Of a stretch of DNA of 64,000 nucleotides, positions 1 through 8,842 are shown in pieces. Position numbers and translations under genes: made by a program. Location: NCBI GenBank assembly GCA_036785325.1, contig JAXIVH010000018.1, positions 9,261,557 to 9,325,556 of the forward strand, read 5' to 3'. The notes under the pieces are model-generated. The model was not told the DNA's origin. It saw nothing but the letters and a program-made list of their open reading frames with translations, and searched no databases. Source of the DNA: Urophycis tenuis (Eukaryota > Chordata > Actinopteri > Gadiformes > Phycidae). Every line of letters starts with the position of its first letter. Position 1 is the stretch's first letter.

Positions 1-135
1 GTCCAAGAATGATATTCATATTAATTCTTAGTATTCTGCTTTGTGGCCACAAATTAGTATTTGCATGTGCACATTATAGCTAAAGTTTAGACCACAATTT
101 AGACCATGTCATGGCTGGGGCTCTGTACGGACATC

Positions 136-161
136 GTGTGTGTGTGTGTATGTGTGTGTGT
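136..161. repeat. TG dinucleotide microsatellite
   Basis: Thirteen or so TG steps with one TA interruption. A simple sequence repeat with no sign of function. Confidence 0.9.
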
Positions 162-340
162 TGATTGTTTATTGGTCATTGTCACGTGTCACGGTCTGCC
201 TGCCACGCCCCCACCCTGCCTGCCATTCACTCACGTTAGCTGCGCCGCATCATCAGGTGATGAGTGAGTCTAAGCAGAGTCACTATAGAAGGAGGAGACA
301 CGTCACTCCCATTGAGATGCATGGGGAAACTTCAGAACGG

Positions 341-380
341 CCAAGATGGCGGTTGTTTGCACATGTCCCGCCTCTTCCGG
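341..380 (+). promoter_or_regulatory. YY1-like and ETS-like motif pair
   Basis: CCAAGATGGCGG at 341-352 matches the YY1 core (AAGATGGCGG) that often sits at transcription starts of TATA-less promoters. CTTCCGG at 374-380 is an ETS core. The pair lies 30 bp apart with no TATA box. No recognisable coding region follows on this strand, so this may be the promoter remnant of a lost transposon gene or a chance match. Confidence 0.3.
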
Positions 381-608
381 TGCCGTTTGCTCCAATCATA
401 CGCAGTCACGCTTTTTGCGACACTTGGAAGTTATTTTCAATCTCTTTATTTATCCAAACAGACATGGCCCTTAAGCAGTCAATGCCAAATCAGATACAGG
501 CAAGGGTAAAGTTACGTTGTTGACCTCTTGCTTTATGGCATGATCTGCGATAGCTGACCATGAGCGATGACGTCTTGCTGTTAGTGCTGATGTTGTTATG
601 CTGTAGAT

Positions 609-640
609 CAGTGGGTCTCAACCTTTTTTGAACAAATGCC
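609..640 (-). repeat. hAT-type terminal inverted repeat
   Basis: CAGTGGGTCTCAACCTTTTT begins with the CAG and the GTCTCAACC core seen at hAT termini. It is followed by CCCCCCTGACC and a C10-A12 homopolymer junction at 666-687. No partner terminus was found in the window. Confidence 0.5.
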
Positions 641-886
641 CCCCTGACCATTCCATGATCTTCGTCCCCCCCCCCAAAAAAAAAAAACTACAGGGTGCTG
701 GTGCTTTATGTGACACTTACGGGGTTGAGCGGAGACAAGAGCGAGACCAAGCAGCGTAAACGGTGTAACAGAGTTTAATTAAGGTGCCGGACGAAACCGG
801 CACAGGCGCACACAGCGAGATGTGTGCGTCTATCAAAATAACCAAGACAGGAGTACGTCCATATCTTCAATACAAATACAATACAC

Positions 887-1083
887 ATGCGGCCCAGCGG
901 CGCAGACAGGAGGCCGCTGCGGCCCAGCGGCGGCGACAGGAGGACGCTGTGGCCCAGCGGGGACGACAGGAGGCCGCTGCGACCCAGCGGGGACAGGAGG
1001 GCGCTGCGGCCCAGCGGCGGAGACAGGAGGCCGCTGCGGCCCAGCGGCGGAGACAGGAGCCCGCTGCGGCCCAGCGGTGGCCT
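887..1083. repeat. 30-bp GC-rich minisatellite, about 6.5 copies
   Basis: The unit is built on GCGGCCCAGCGG followed by CGGAGACAGGAGGCCGCT, repeated about six times; one unit is 27 bp. On the minus strand it encodes a ten-residue repeat of the form AAGPQRPPVS and stays in frame with the gag fragment. The 30- and 27-bp lengths preserve that frame. Confidence 0.9.
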
Positions 1084-1103
1084 GGCTGGACCGCGGAGCC
1101 GCA

Positions 1104-1298
1104 GGCTTGGTGGCCCGTCTGGCTGACCGAGGTCCCCCCAGTGCCAAACGGGTTCCCCAGAACGGGTTGGCCTCAGCTGGCCCGTTCTGAGGCTTGGTGG
1201 CCCGTCTGGCTGACCGAGGTCCCCCCAGTGCCAAACGGGTTCCACAGAACGGGTTGGCCTCAGCTGGCCCGTTCTGAGGCTTGGTGGCCCGTCTGGCT
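1104..1298. repeat. 87-bp minisatellite, 2.2 copies
   Basis: GGCTTGGTGGCCCGTCTGGC recurs at 1104, 1191 and 1278, an exact 87-bp spacing. Copies one and two differ at a single base or so (TTCCCCAG versus TTCCACAG), so the duplication is recent. On the minus strand the unit is 29 codons and stays in the gag frame. Confidence 0.92.
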
Positions 1299-1722
1299 CC
1301 CTGCCGGAAGGCGGTGAGGAGCGCGGCGTCATTCCATCCACTGGCGGCGGCCAGCGTCCGGAACTCCACCGCATAGTCCACCACGGGGCGTGAGCCCTGC
1401 TGCAGGCGGTACAATCGCTCCCCTCCCTCGCGTCCATCGGGCGGATGATCGAATACCGCCCGGAATGTGCGGATGAAATCCGCACAGGACGCGAGGGCAC
1501 CACCCCCCCTGTTCCAGACCGCCACCGCCCACTCCCGGGCTCTTCCCCCCAGGAGCGAAATGATGGTGGCGATCCTCTCCTCATCGGAGGCGGAGGGGTG
1601 ATGGGCGAAATAAAGCCCCACCTGCAGCACAAAGCCCGCGCACGCCGCTGCTCCTCCCGTGTAGACCTCCGGGAGGCGCACCGAGGAGGGTGAAGACCGG
1701 GCTGGGGGGGGGGGGGGGGGGG

Positions 1723-2040
1723 TATTTGTTGAAAATTAGTTTTACTGTATATATTCAGAGATGCCCATGCACACTTCACGTGATCAACCGCCAACCAATA
1801 AAAACAGAAATCGCTCACGCGTCAATTAATGTGCTCTGGGCTCTTGAAAAGCAACTGAAGACTGATTGGCTGAGGGGAAAAAATAATGCGCTCTGGGCTT
1901 ATTAAAGTTTTTGAAAAAAACAACTGAGTACTGAGACGCTGAGGGAAAGAAAGACGAACAACTGTATGGGACTAATGGCACTTCATCTAGTGAGAGCCCT
2001 GTGCTTGGTGGGCCGCTGCCAGCGTCTTTACATCTGGACA
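1723..2040. other. Non-coding 3' flank of the hAT pseudogene
   Basis: No gene is seen. It lies between the gag-related insertion and the end of the minus-strand hAT frame and is probably its 3' untranslated part. Two near-copies of a short block, GTGCTCTGGGCT-TTGAAAAG and GCGCTCTGGGCTT-TTGAAAAAA, sit near 1830 and 1887, a local imperfect duplication. Confidence 0.5.
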
Positions 2041-4102
2041 CTAGGAAGTCAGCTTTAGCCTGAGTGCGCCAGAGCTAACCAGGTTAAGCCGGTTGCGATA
2101 TTTTGTCTGCATGTGGAGAGCTTGGCTGAATCCTTGCTCCGCGAGATATGACATGGGGAAAGCGATGAGCAGGAGATGGACCTTCTCCCACATTGGGGGA
2201 ACACGCTGACCTTGTGTTACCCACATCGCACGCCAACCGGAGGTCCGGAACGTTACTTTTGCCTCCTCGTCATTCTGGAGATCAATGAGGCTCTCCTGGA
2301 TTTCGGGCTCACAGTTGGCAGCATCTGCTTGCCCTGGCTCCATCACCCAGTCAGGCACATCTAGTTGCTCCAGGTCCCCGAAGCAAATTTTTATGTCGGC
2401 CTTGACTGCCTTCAACTGGTCGGTGTAGAGCAGCAGGTGACGATCTGTCAGCTCATCCAACACCTGGGCACGTACAGTACAAATTATTATATTGTACATA
2501 GCCTATTGTATTTTATCATGTTCTTATCAAGAACGAGAACAAAGTTCGTTGTGGTCACTTTATTTCTTCATACGCCACACTTACTGCAGTACACGTCACA
2601 CACGCTATGGGAATCCCCTGTGGGAATCCCCTTAGCAGAGATGGCAATTTTGCCTTGATTCAGGAGGAGGAGGAGGAGGAGAATTACATGTTTGAAGTGG
2701 CGGAGGGAGAAGATTTACTGATATTATGCGCGATTGCGGAGGCGATGGAAATAAAGAGGCAACCGAGGTGGCATGTCCGATTCTGACCATTCACACATTT
2801 CTTTCTTCTTGTAAAATATGAACAGATCTTTATTCAGAAGCCACCCTTGGCTAACTGTGGAAAGTGAATTAATTGTCGCCTCCCCAGATTTTGGTGGTAG
2901 AGCTCCAGTTTTACAAGGAAGCTGCAGATGGCCTTGGAGTGGACCAGCGTCACCCCATCCCCCTGGAGCTTCAATGTGACCTCGTTCATTTTCCCGAAGA
3001 AGTCGGAGAGGTAAAAAATGTCATGGCGACAGGACCACAGCTGGGCCTTCAAGGGTGCCTCAGCCTGGTCAAGAAATCCAATGACTGGGTAGGGAAAAGC
3101 TCACACAGCCTGGCCAAGCAGTTGCCCTTTGACAGCCAGCGCACCTCTGTGTGGAGCAGCAGGCGCTTAAAGGCTTCATCATTTTCCCCACACAGCTGTC
3201 TGAAGAGCCAATCATTCAGTGCATGTGCTTTTTTTTTGTTGATCACCTTGACTGCAACTTCCAGGGACTGATGGAGTGATGGGGACAATTTTTTGGCCAG
3301 CAAGTGTGGCCAAAAGTGTGACGGTGCAGTACGCAGTGCACTGTTAAGGCACAGGGGGCTTGCTGCTTCAGCAGGGAGGCGAATCCCCGCTATCTGCCGA
3401 CCATAGCTGGCGCTCCATCCATAGCGCAGGCAATGATGTTCTTCACCGGGATTTCCCTCTCCCGCAGGAACTTAGTCAGGGCGGCGAAGAGGGTTTCTCC
3501 TTGCGTGTCTGTGGTCAGGTATTCCCCGAAAAGGAAATCCTCCAACAGGTCCCTCCCGGACACATAACGGACATAGGCCATCAGGAGGACGTTGTTGTCG
3601 GCCGTGGTGGTCTCATCCAGCAGGACACTAAAGGGACAGCCGCACAACGTTGTGCACAGCTGTTCCTCCGTGTCAGTTGACATCTCCCGTGTGCGCCGGG
3701 CCACACTGTCTTTACTGAGCGTGATGGCCTTGGTGACGGCCAGGTCGCGCTGCATGACGGTGGAGAGCATCTCCTTCATTGCGGGAATAACAAGAGACTC
3801 CCCCACAGTGAACGGTAAGCTGGCCTTTGCAATCAGTAGTGCTATGTTATAAGATGCCACAAACCCACTCTCCGTCTGGTTGACCCTCCGAGCAAACATG
3901 CTGTTGATTGTGGGGCGCCTTGAATGATGATCCCTCAGTGACTGGAAGTAGGCCGAGTCTTTTGATGCCTTGTCAGGATGTTTTTTTGAAAGATGCTCCT
4001 GTAACTGCGAAGGCTTCATTGCCTCGTTAGAGAAAACCTGCTCACATTGCAAGCACATCGGCAGATGTACGTTCGTGGCTGATGGAATAAACCCATAATT
4101 AT
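2041..4102 (-). pseudogene. hAT transposase (ZBED5/FAM200/SCAND3-like), broken
   Basis: Four minus-strand pieces in family order make up a hAT transposase. The first (4102-3390) has a BED-like finger (CLQC, then LQEHLSKKH), an LLDETTT motif with the first catalytic aspartate, and CAMDGAPAM with the second. The next pieces (3303-3049 and 3052-2834) carry LLLHTEVRWLS and the following helical region. The last (about 2470-2041) has the C-terminal dimerisation domain with LQNDEEAKV, a conserved W, and SYLAEQGFS holding the catalytic glutamate. The encoded enzyme would excise and reinsert the element. Frameshifts lie near 3390-3303 and 3050, and about 360 bp of foreign or intronic sequence interrupts it at 2480-2835, so it is dead. 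The family has also been domesticated in vertebrates (ZBED5, FAM200A/B), but these breaks argue against a host gene here. Confidence 0.8.
2480..2835. other. Interruption of the hAT frame (insert or intron)
   Basis: The minus-strand hAT protein should run continuously across this point, so about 360 bp is extra. On the minus strand its 3' side ends in GTGCCCAG, which could be a splice acceptor, but the other side has no good donor in the right phase. On the plus strand 2655-2787 is open and encodes a short acidic stretch (six glutamates) followed by a basic, tryptophan-containing end. It faintly recalls the N-termini of PIF/Harbinger nucleases, but is too short to assign. Confidence 0.35.
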
Positions 4103-4489
4103 TTATATATTTGAATTGTACTGCCTGAATTTATTCTTGTTTTCTGCCATATTTGATTGTAATGTTGTGTGTTACACCTGGTTACATTATCGTGCTTGTG
4201 TACGTTTACATTGGTTATTTAAGTTTTAGCCCTCGAAGATGAGGTGACAGCCATCAAAAGAAGTGTTTGTGTTTCCCGGGTTTTGCTGCTGCTGTGGTGG
4301 ATTTGTTTGGGTGTTACTATGGAGACCATTCCTGCTGCGCTTGTCCGATCGTGATCAGGGAGCAGAGGGGAAGTCTCAAGGGGCGACGTCGGAGTTTGCT
4401 CCCTTTTACCCAGCAGTGGAAGCAGCAGACTCGGGTTTTTGGTCTCAGACAGTAGCTTTATTTTTAGTTGGGAAACCATGAAAGTTTAA
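4103..4489. other. Unassigned spacer before the THAP element
   Basis: No protein is recognised on either strand. The block at 4260-4480 is open on several frames only because it lacks stop codons by chance. It ends at TTAA (4486-4489), the presumed target site of the next element. Confidence 0.5.
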
Positions 4490-4662
4490 AGGTCCCATAC
4501 TATGGAAAATGCACTTTAGAGCGGTTTTCTATCAATAATATGCATCCCCGGCCTGTCTACAATCCCTCCTGATATGAAAAAAGTTCATCCTCTTCTTTTT
4601 TTGCTTTCTCAGTCTTTAGAAAATGTGTGCTAAAACAGGCTGTTTGAGAAATGGTCTGCTAC

Positions 4663-4670
4663 TGACGTCA
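4663..4670. promoter_or_regulatory. CRE (CREB/ATF) palindrome
   Basis: TGACGTCA is a perfect cAMP-response element, 123 bp upstream of the THAP start codon and inside the element's left end. It would be a fitting promoter element for the transposase gene; activity is not shown. Confidence 0.45.
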
Positions 4671-4980
4671 GCAGCCTGTCGGCCACTCCCCTCAGGCTGG
4701 TGGCAACGCCTCCGGTGAAGGTTTGCCACGCCCTAACAAAGTTTCTAAACACCGCCATTATTCCGCTCGCTAGCATTGCTCCGGTTGGCACAATGGCGAA
4801 GGTACGAGCTGGAAGAAGTGGTTGCTCTGTTGTTGGCTGCACAAATGAGCACACAACTCTTCATAAACCTCCCTCTTCGGAGGTTCTGAGGACTCAATGG
4901 GTGAATTTCATTTTTGATGGTGATGTCCCTACAGCAGTTCCCAAAGTGCTGTATGTGTGTGCTAACCATTTCACGTCGGA

Positions 4981-5449
4981 TGTGGTGGCTAAAGCACATA
5001 TCTTAACAAAAGTAAGAGGGTTCTGGGAGGCCGCAGTTTGAATGATCAAGACTTTATTATCGCTTGCAGCGAAGCAACACAAAGCCTGAGTCGGTTTGCA
5101 AAGTGACTGCCACACATCCCCCGTGTGTCCCTTTTTATCCTGTTTTCCAAACATGTTGTCAGCACCTTAAACATTGCATACTATACAAAAACGGCCCTTA
5201 CTTCCTTTACTGCTGAAACCCCATCAGCATATCTCATATAGGCACCCCATCCTCCAATTGTGTCTGTTTTGTCCACTAAGCATTTAAACAGGCACCTTAA
5301 AGATAACATGGGGTGAACCAGGAAGTGTACCTTGAGTTGAACACAGGGAGGTATCTATGAGTGGCCATCTGTTTCCTTCCACAGTTAGTTCATGCTTTAC
5401 ATGGAAAACCCAACAATTGTACTAGTCTTAACTTGGTTAATATCTTCCA
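4981..5449 (-). mobile_element. Solo LTR of a retrovirus-like element
   Basis: A 469-bp block interrupts the THAP codons exactly. Read on the minus strand it starts TGGAAGATATTAACC and ends GCCACCACA (TG...CA). It has a TATA-like GGATAAAAAG at 5140-5131 and an AATAAAG poly(A) signal at 5058-5052, the order expected for U3-R-U5. The flanks GTCGGA (4975-4980) and TACGGA (5450-5455) share CGGA, consistent with a 4-6-bp target duplication. There are no internal genes, so it is a solo LTR left by LTR-LTR recombination. The lineage (ERV or other LTR class) is not determined. Confidence 0.65.
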
Positions 5450-5561
5450 TACGGACTGCTTCATCAACGAGGGACAGTATAAAACTGGATTTGCTAAATC
5501 CCTGCGGATTAAAAATGGATCGGTACCAACTGTCCGCGATCCAACTACAAACGCAGAAGCT

Positions 5562-6151
5562 GTTAGTTTGAACATTTTATTCTGATTTACTGTTTAGCCG
5601 GCCGCCAAGCCGGCTGCCAAGACGGCTTGGCTGCCCCTGTTAGCATGGCAGCTAGCATAAAGTACTGTTGGGCCGTGACATAGTCTCCTTATACTAAAGT
5701 TACATTAAAACTAGGGCTGGGACTTTAACGCGTTCATTAAGATGAATGAATGACACAAAAATAACGCATTTTAATGGCCCTTATTTTTGCACTGCGGAAC
5801 GTTTATCACTGGGTGAGTTTCAGGTTTACCGATTATACTGGAGCAGTGATCACTGCCTGTGGCGTTTTGAACGCAGCCCAAACCAACTGGTGCCTCTGCA
5901 CGGTGACCAAGCTTTGATAGACACGCACCGGTTTACAGTATCATCCCCCATTTTAGCGGTCGTGGCAGTGGAGCTGAGTAGCAGCAGATAACAGCAGAGT
6001 TTCTTCTGCTGCAGCAGAATAGCGGACATGCCGTAGCTATAGACATGTCACTGTCTCGGGTACATTTTGTTATTATAGGACTTCAACCCCAGAACTCTCT
6101 GTCTTCAGACTGTCCTGGCCTGTCCTGTGCATACAAACAAACTATGTTTAG
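5562..6151. other. Intron 1 of the THAP gene, left part
   Basis: Begins at a GTTAGT donor after exon 1. A GCCGGC/CAAGCCGGCTGCCAAGACGGC imperfect repeat lies at 5598-5630. At about 5713 a block starting AGGGCTGGGACTTTAACGCG resembles the end of a common fish hAT-type repeat, but I see no second end. No coding sequence is supported. Confidence 0.5.
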
Positions 6152-6264
6152 TAGGGATGCACCCGAATACGAATACGTTATTCGGAAAGCACAGATAATG
6201 CGATGTAAACATATCTGTATTCTACCCGAATATTCACGTTATTATTTGGGAAAAAAATCTTAAA

Positions 6265-6645
6265 ATCCATTCATATCATTGTGAATGGCAGGTTGGCAAC
6301 AAGATGAAAATGTCTATTCTGTTTGCAGCATCGGACTTTGATTTCACTAAATAGTCGTTTCATTTATTACAAATGATTGAAAAGAGATCACTTATGTCGT
6401 CGTCCCACTGAGTCAGCACACAACAGCGAGCTGAGCTGAGCTGACCGCGGTGGACATGAAACTTAGAGCTTGAAATTAGACATTCGCCTGACATTCACCA
6501 CATAGCTGATCTCTCTATCTCATTAAAAGTCAAATAAACTACTTACACAGCATGTTTTCCTGTTTTGTATTCCGTTGTGAAAATATAAATAGTGTGCAAT
6601 AACAGTTGAACGTTTTACCCTGTATTTCAGTCAATATTAATTCCT
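6265..6645. other. hAT interior, non-coding
   Basis: No reading frame or recognisable motif except a GAGCTGAGCTGAGCTGA microrepeat near 6429-6445. It is presumably the element's own non-coding left arm. Confidence 0.5.
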
Positions 6646-6649
6646 TTAA

Positions 6650-6836
6650 AGGGATATTCCGCCATTTTTGGAAATAAGCTCATTTTCCACCTTCCCTCGA
6701 GCAAAACAATCGATCTTTACCCTTTTCCCGTTCATCCAGCCGTTCTGTGAGTCTGGCGGTACAACTTTTAGCTGTAGCTTAGCATAGATCATTGAATCAC
6801 ATTAGACCATTAGCATTAGCATTAGACCATTAGCAT
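6650..6836 (+). mobile_element. Truncated TTAA-type MITE fragment
   Basis: Starts AGGGATATTCCGCC directly after TTAA (6646-6649) and contains CTCGAG, CTGGCGGTACAA and tandem CATTAGACCATTAGCATTAG steps at 6802-6836. I recognise the form as a widespread teleost short interspersed DNA-transposon repeat. Its right end is missing because the sequence switches abruptly to LINE coding sequence. Confidence 0.5.
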
Positions 6837-8450
6837 CCACGACAGGCCCTCCACACCCAAAGCCTTCAACATTTCTGGACGGATCTCATCAACCCCCGGG
6901 GCTTTGCCACTGCGGAGTTGTTTGACTACCTCAGAGACTTCCACCAGGGAAATTGACGACGATCCCCCATCAGCTTCAAGCTCTGCCTCTACCAAAGAGG
7001 GCGCATTAGTCGGGTTCAGGAGTTCCTCAAAATGCTCCTTCCACCGCCCGATTTCCTCCTCAGTTGAGGTCAACAGCGTTCCATCCTTGCTGTAAACAGC
7101 TTGGATGGTTCCCCGTTTCCCCCTCCTGAGGTGTCAGACAGTACGCCATGGCTTCTCCGAACTCCTCCCACACCCGCTGCTTTGCCTCTGCCACAGCAGA
7201 GGCCGCCGCCCTCCGGGCACTTCGGTACACTGCAACTGCCTCCGGAGTCCCCCGGGATAACATATCCCGGAAGGACTCCTTCTTCAGTTGGACGGCTTCC
7301 CTGACCACCGCTGTCCACCACGGTGTTCGAGGGTTACCGCCCCTTGATGCACCCAAGACCCTGAGGCCGCAGCCTCCCACTGCAGCTTCAGCAATGGAGG
7401 CTTTGAACATCGACCACTCAGGTTCAATGTCCCCAACCTCCACAGGGATGCCAGAAAAGCTCCGCCGGAGGTGTGAGTTGAAGGTCTCTCGGACAGGGGC
7501 CTCCTTCAGACATTCCCAGTTCACCCGCACTACCCGTTTGGGCTTACCAGGTCTGTCCCGAGTCTTCCCCTACCCCCTGACCCAACTCACCACCAGATGG
7601 TGATCGGTTGACAGCTCCGCCCCTCTCTTCACCTGAGTGTCCGAAACATGCGGCCTCAGATCTGATGATACGATTACAAAATCGATCATCGAACTTTGAC
7701 CTAAGGTACTCTGGTACCTTAGGTCAAAAGTCAGAGTTTTCCCCCCCATAACCCGTAGGCGTAGGGAGGCGACCCTCTCGTCCACCGGGGTAAACTCCAA
7801 CATAGCAGCGCTCAGCCGGGGGCTTGTGAGTATCCCCACACCCGCCCGGCGCCTCGCACCTTGGGCAACTCCAGAGAAGAATAGCGTCCAACCCCTATCC
7901 AAGAGTACGGTTCCAGAACCGAGACTGTGCGTAGAGGAGAGCCCCACCAGATCTAACTGGTAGCGCTCCGCCTCCCGCACCACCTCCGGCTCTTTCCCCC
8001 ACAGAGAGGTGACGTTCCACGTCCCCAGAGCCAGCCTTTGCTGCCCAGGTCTGGTCCGTCGAGGTCCCTGACCTTCACTGCCACCCATCTGACAGTGCAC
8101 CCGACCCCAACGGTTCTTCCTGTGAGTGGTGGGCCCACAGAATAGAGAGGGGGGGGGGTGCCACGTTGCTTATTCGGGCTATGCCCGGGGCCGGGCTCCG
8201 TGGCAAACCCGGCCACCAGGCGCTCGCTGACGGGCCCCCCTTCTGGGCCTGGCTCCAGATGGGGGCCCCGGGCTTCCTCCGGGCAGGGTCTCTCCTCCTC
8301 TTAATTGATCTTCCATTCTTTGTCTGGCCCTTCGCCTGAGACCAATTTGCCATGGGAGACCCTACCAGGAGCACAAGGCTCCCGACAACACAGCCCTCAG
8401 GTTCATAAGGACACCCAAACCCCTCCACCACGGTAAGGTGATGGTTCTCG
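6837..8450 (-). pseudogene. LINE fragment: endonuclease plus start of RT
   Basis: Minus strand, three frames in order. 8100-7570 is an apurinic-type endonuclease with LGTWNVTSL, ERYQLDLVGL, RRAGVGIL, MIDFVIVSSDLRP and LSTDHHLVVSW (the catalytic SDH-like end). 7530-7060 is the linker. 7073-6837 has WKEHFEELLNP and SGKAPGVDEIRPEMLKALG, the first reverse transcriptase motif. The ORF should nick target DNA and copy LINE RNA. About 100 codons in mid-endonuclease are deleted between GGKTLT and DLRYQS, where a perfect hairpin now stands. The copy keeps the 5' part and lacks the RT core and 3' end, the reverse of ordinary 5' truncation. 8100-8450 carries the 5' region. The clade is unsure (Nimb/I-like is possible). 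Confidence 0.75.
7695..7728. repeat. Perfect 15-bp hairpin, 4-bp loop
   Basis: TTTGACCTAAGGTAC (7695-7709) is the exact reverse complement of 7714-7728, with TCTG as loop. It lies at the deletion junction inside the LINE endonuclease. Its length and perfection in an old fragment suggest a template-switch or fold-back repair event. Confidence 0.85.
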
Positions 8451-8596
8451 GAGGAGAACCATAACAATATTAAATCAATGTGATGCTTGGAAGGGACTAC
8501 TATTGCATTGCAAATTAATATTAGGTTAGAAAATACAAATTCAGCACAATAAAGGAGACTTCCTTTATAAACCACGCCCACTTCCGATTTTCTATC

Positions 8597-8658
8597 CGAA
8601 TACAGATACAGATACAGATAATTTTTTGGTTGAACAGATACAGAAACAGATACAGATA
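8597..8658. repeat. GATACA/GAAACA hexamer subterminal repeats
   Basis: Six or seven ACAGATA/CAGATA steps in two clusters (8597-8622 and 8634-8659) next to the right end of the hAT element. Short direct repeats close to hAT ends are often transposase-binding sites; that role here is inference. Confidence 0.6.
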
Positions 8659-8688
8659 GTGAGGTTGCTGTGCACCTCTAATGTTTAG

Positions 8689-8842
8689 TTGCTTACCTTA
8701 TGTATTCAGTCATTATTCAATGGTATATTAAAATGCATGTGAAAAAAATGTTTCTCACTGTTCTCAGATACATAGTGGGGGGAGGGATGATTAATTTTTT
8801 TCTGAGAAGATGTTTTTTCTAACCCCTGTGTGCTTGTTATAG
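8689..8842. other. Intron 1 of the THAP gene, right part
   Basis: Lies between the hAT target duplication and the exon 2 acceptor TTGTTATAG at 8842. No gene. Confidence 0.5.

Larger units (their letters stand above)
1..608. other. Left-edge non-coding sequence
   Basis: No reading frame here resembles a protein I recognise; the longest open frame (140-523) is low complexity at its start and has no domain signature. A TG microsatellite lies at 136-161. The stretch 300-430 looks promoter-like, with a YY1-type and an ETS-type motif annotated separately. Everything up to the hAT-type terminus at 609 is therefore best called unassigned flank. Confidence 0.6.
833..1700 (-). pseudogene. Ty3/gypsy-type gag fragment fused to repeats
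   Basis: The minus-strand frame reads through a capsid-like segment in its first 120 or so residues. It contains the patterns LLGGRAREWAVAVWN, FRAVFDHP and VDYAVEFRTLAAASGWND, which are characteristic of the gag of fish Ty3/gypsy retrotransposons and of their domesticated RTL/PEG10-like relatives. Gag would assemble the particle that packages the retrotransposon RNA. Just after LLTAFRQGA the reading frame leaves gag homology and runs through two in-frame minisatellites (87-bp and 30-bp units) to a stop near 833. The zinc knuckle, protease, reverse transcriptase and both LTRs are absent. Upstream, a run of about 18 G/C at 1706-1723 marks the proline-rich N-terminal side. It is a short, broken copy. 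Confidence 0.7.
609..4102 (-). mobile_element. Decayed hAT element, ZBED5/SCAND3-like
   Basis: The minus-strand transposase pseudogene (2041-4102) and a hAT-type terminus at 609 appear to belong together. The terminus reads CAGTGGGTCTCAACC followed by a C-rich stretch, the form typical of Charlie-type hAT ends. The minus-strand protein ends at 2041, so 609 would be its 3' terminus, with the gag-related block (about 720-1722) as a later insertion in the 3' non-coding part. I could not find the opposite terminus (a GGTTGAGACC-type end) between 4100 and 4490, nor the second copy of the flanking octamer CTGTAGAT, so the 5' end is lost or too diverged. Linking 609 to the transposase is inference. 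Confidence 0.5.
6152..8680. mobile_element. hAT element with 8-bp TSD ATGTTTAG
   Basis: ATGTTTAG at 6144-6151 and again at 8681-8688 flanks a 2,529-bp insertion in intron 1 of the THAP gene. The termini TAGGGATGCAC (left) and, inverted, TAGAGGTGCAC (right) match at 9 of 11 bases. An exact octamer duplication is the hallmark of hAT transposition. No transposase of its own is visible, so it is non-autonomous or gutted. The interior holds a piece of another MITE (6650-6836) and the 5' part of a LINE (about 6837-8450). Subterminal GATACA repeats lie at the right end. Confidence 0.82.

Noticed and set aside
140..523. A 127-codon open frame at the left edge
   Set aside because: Starts in a TG microsatellite, lacks any domain or codon-bias signal, and overlaps another chance frame.
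4219..4479. A minus-strand 86-codon frame upstream of the hAT pseudogene
   Set aside because: No homology recognised, low complexity, and overlaps two plus-strand chance frames.
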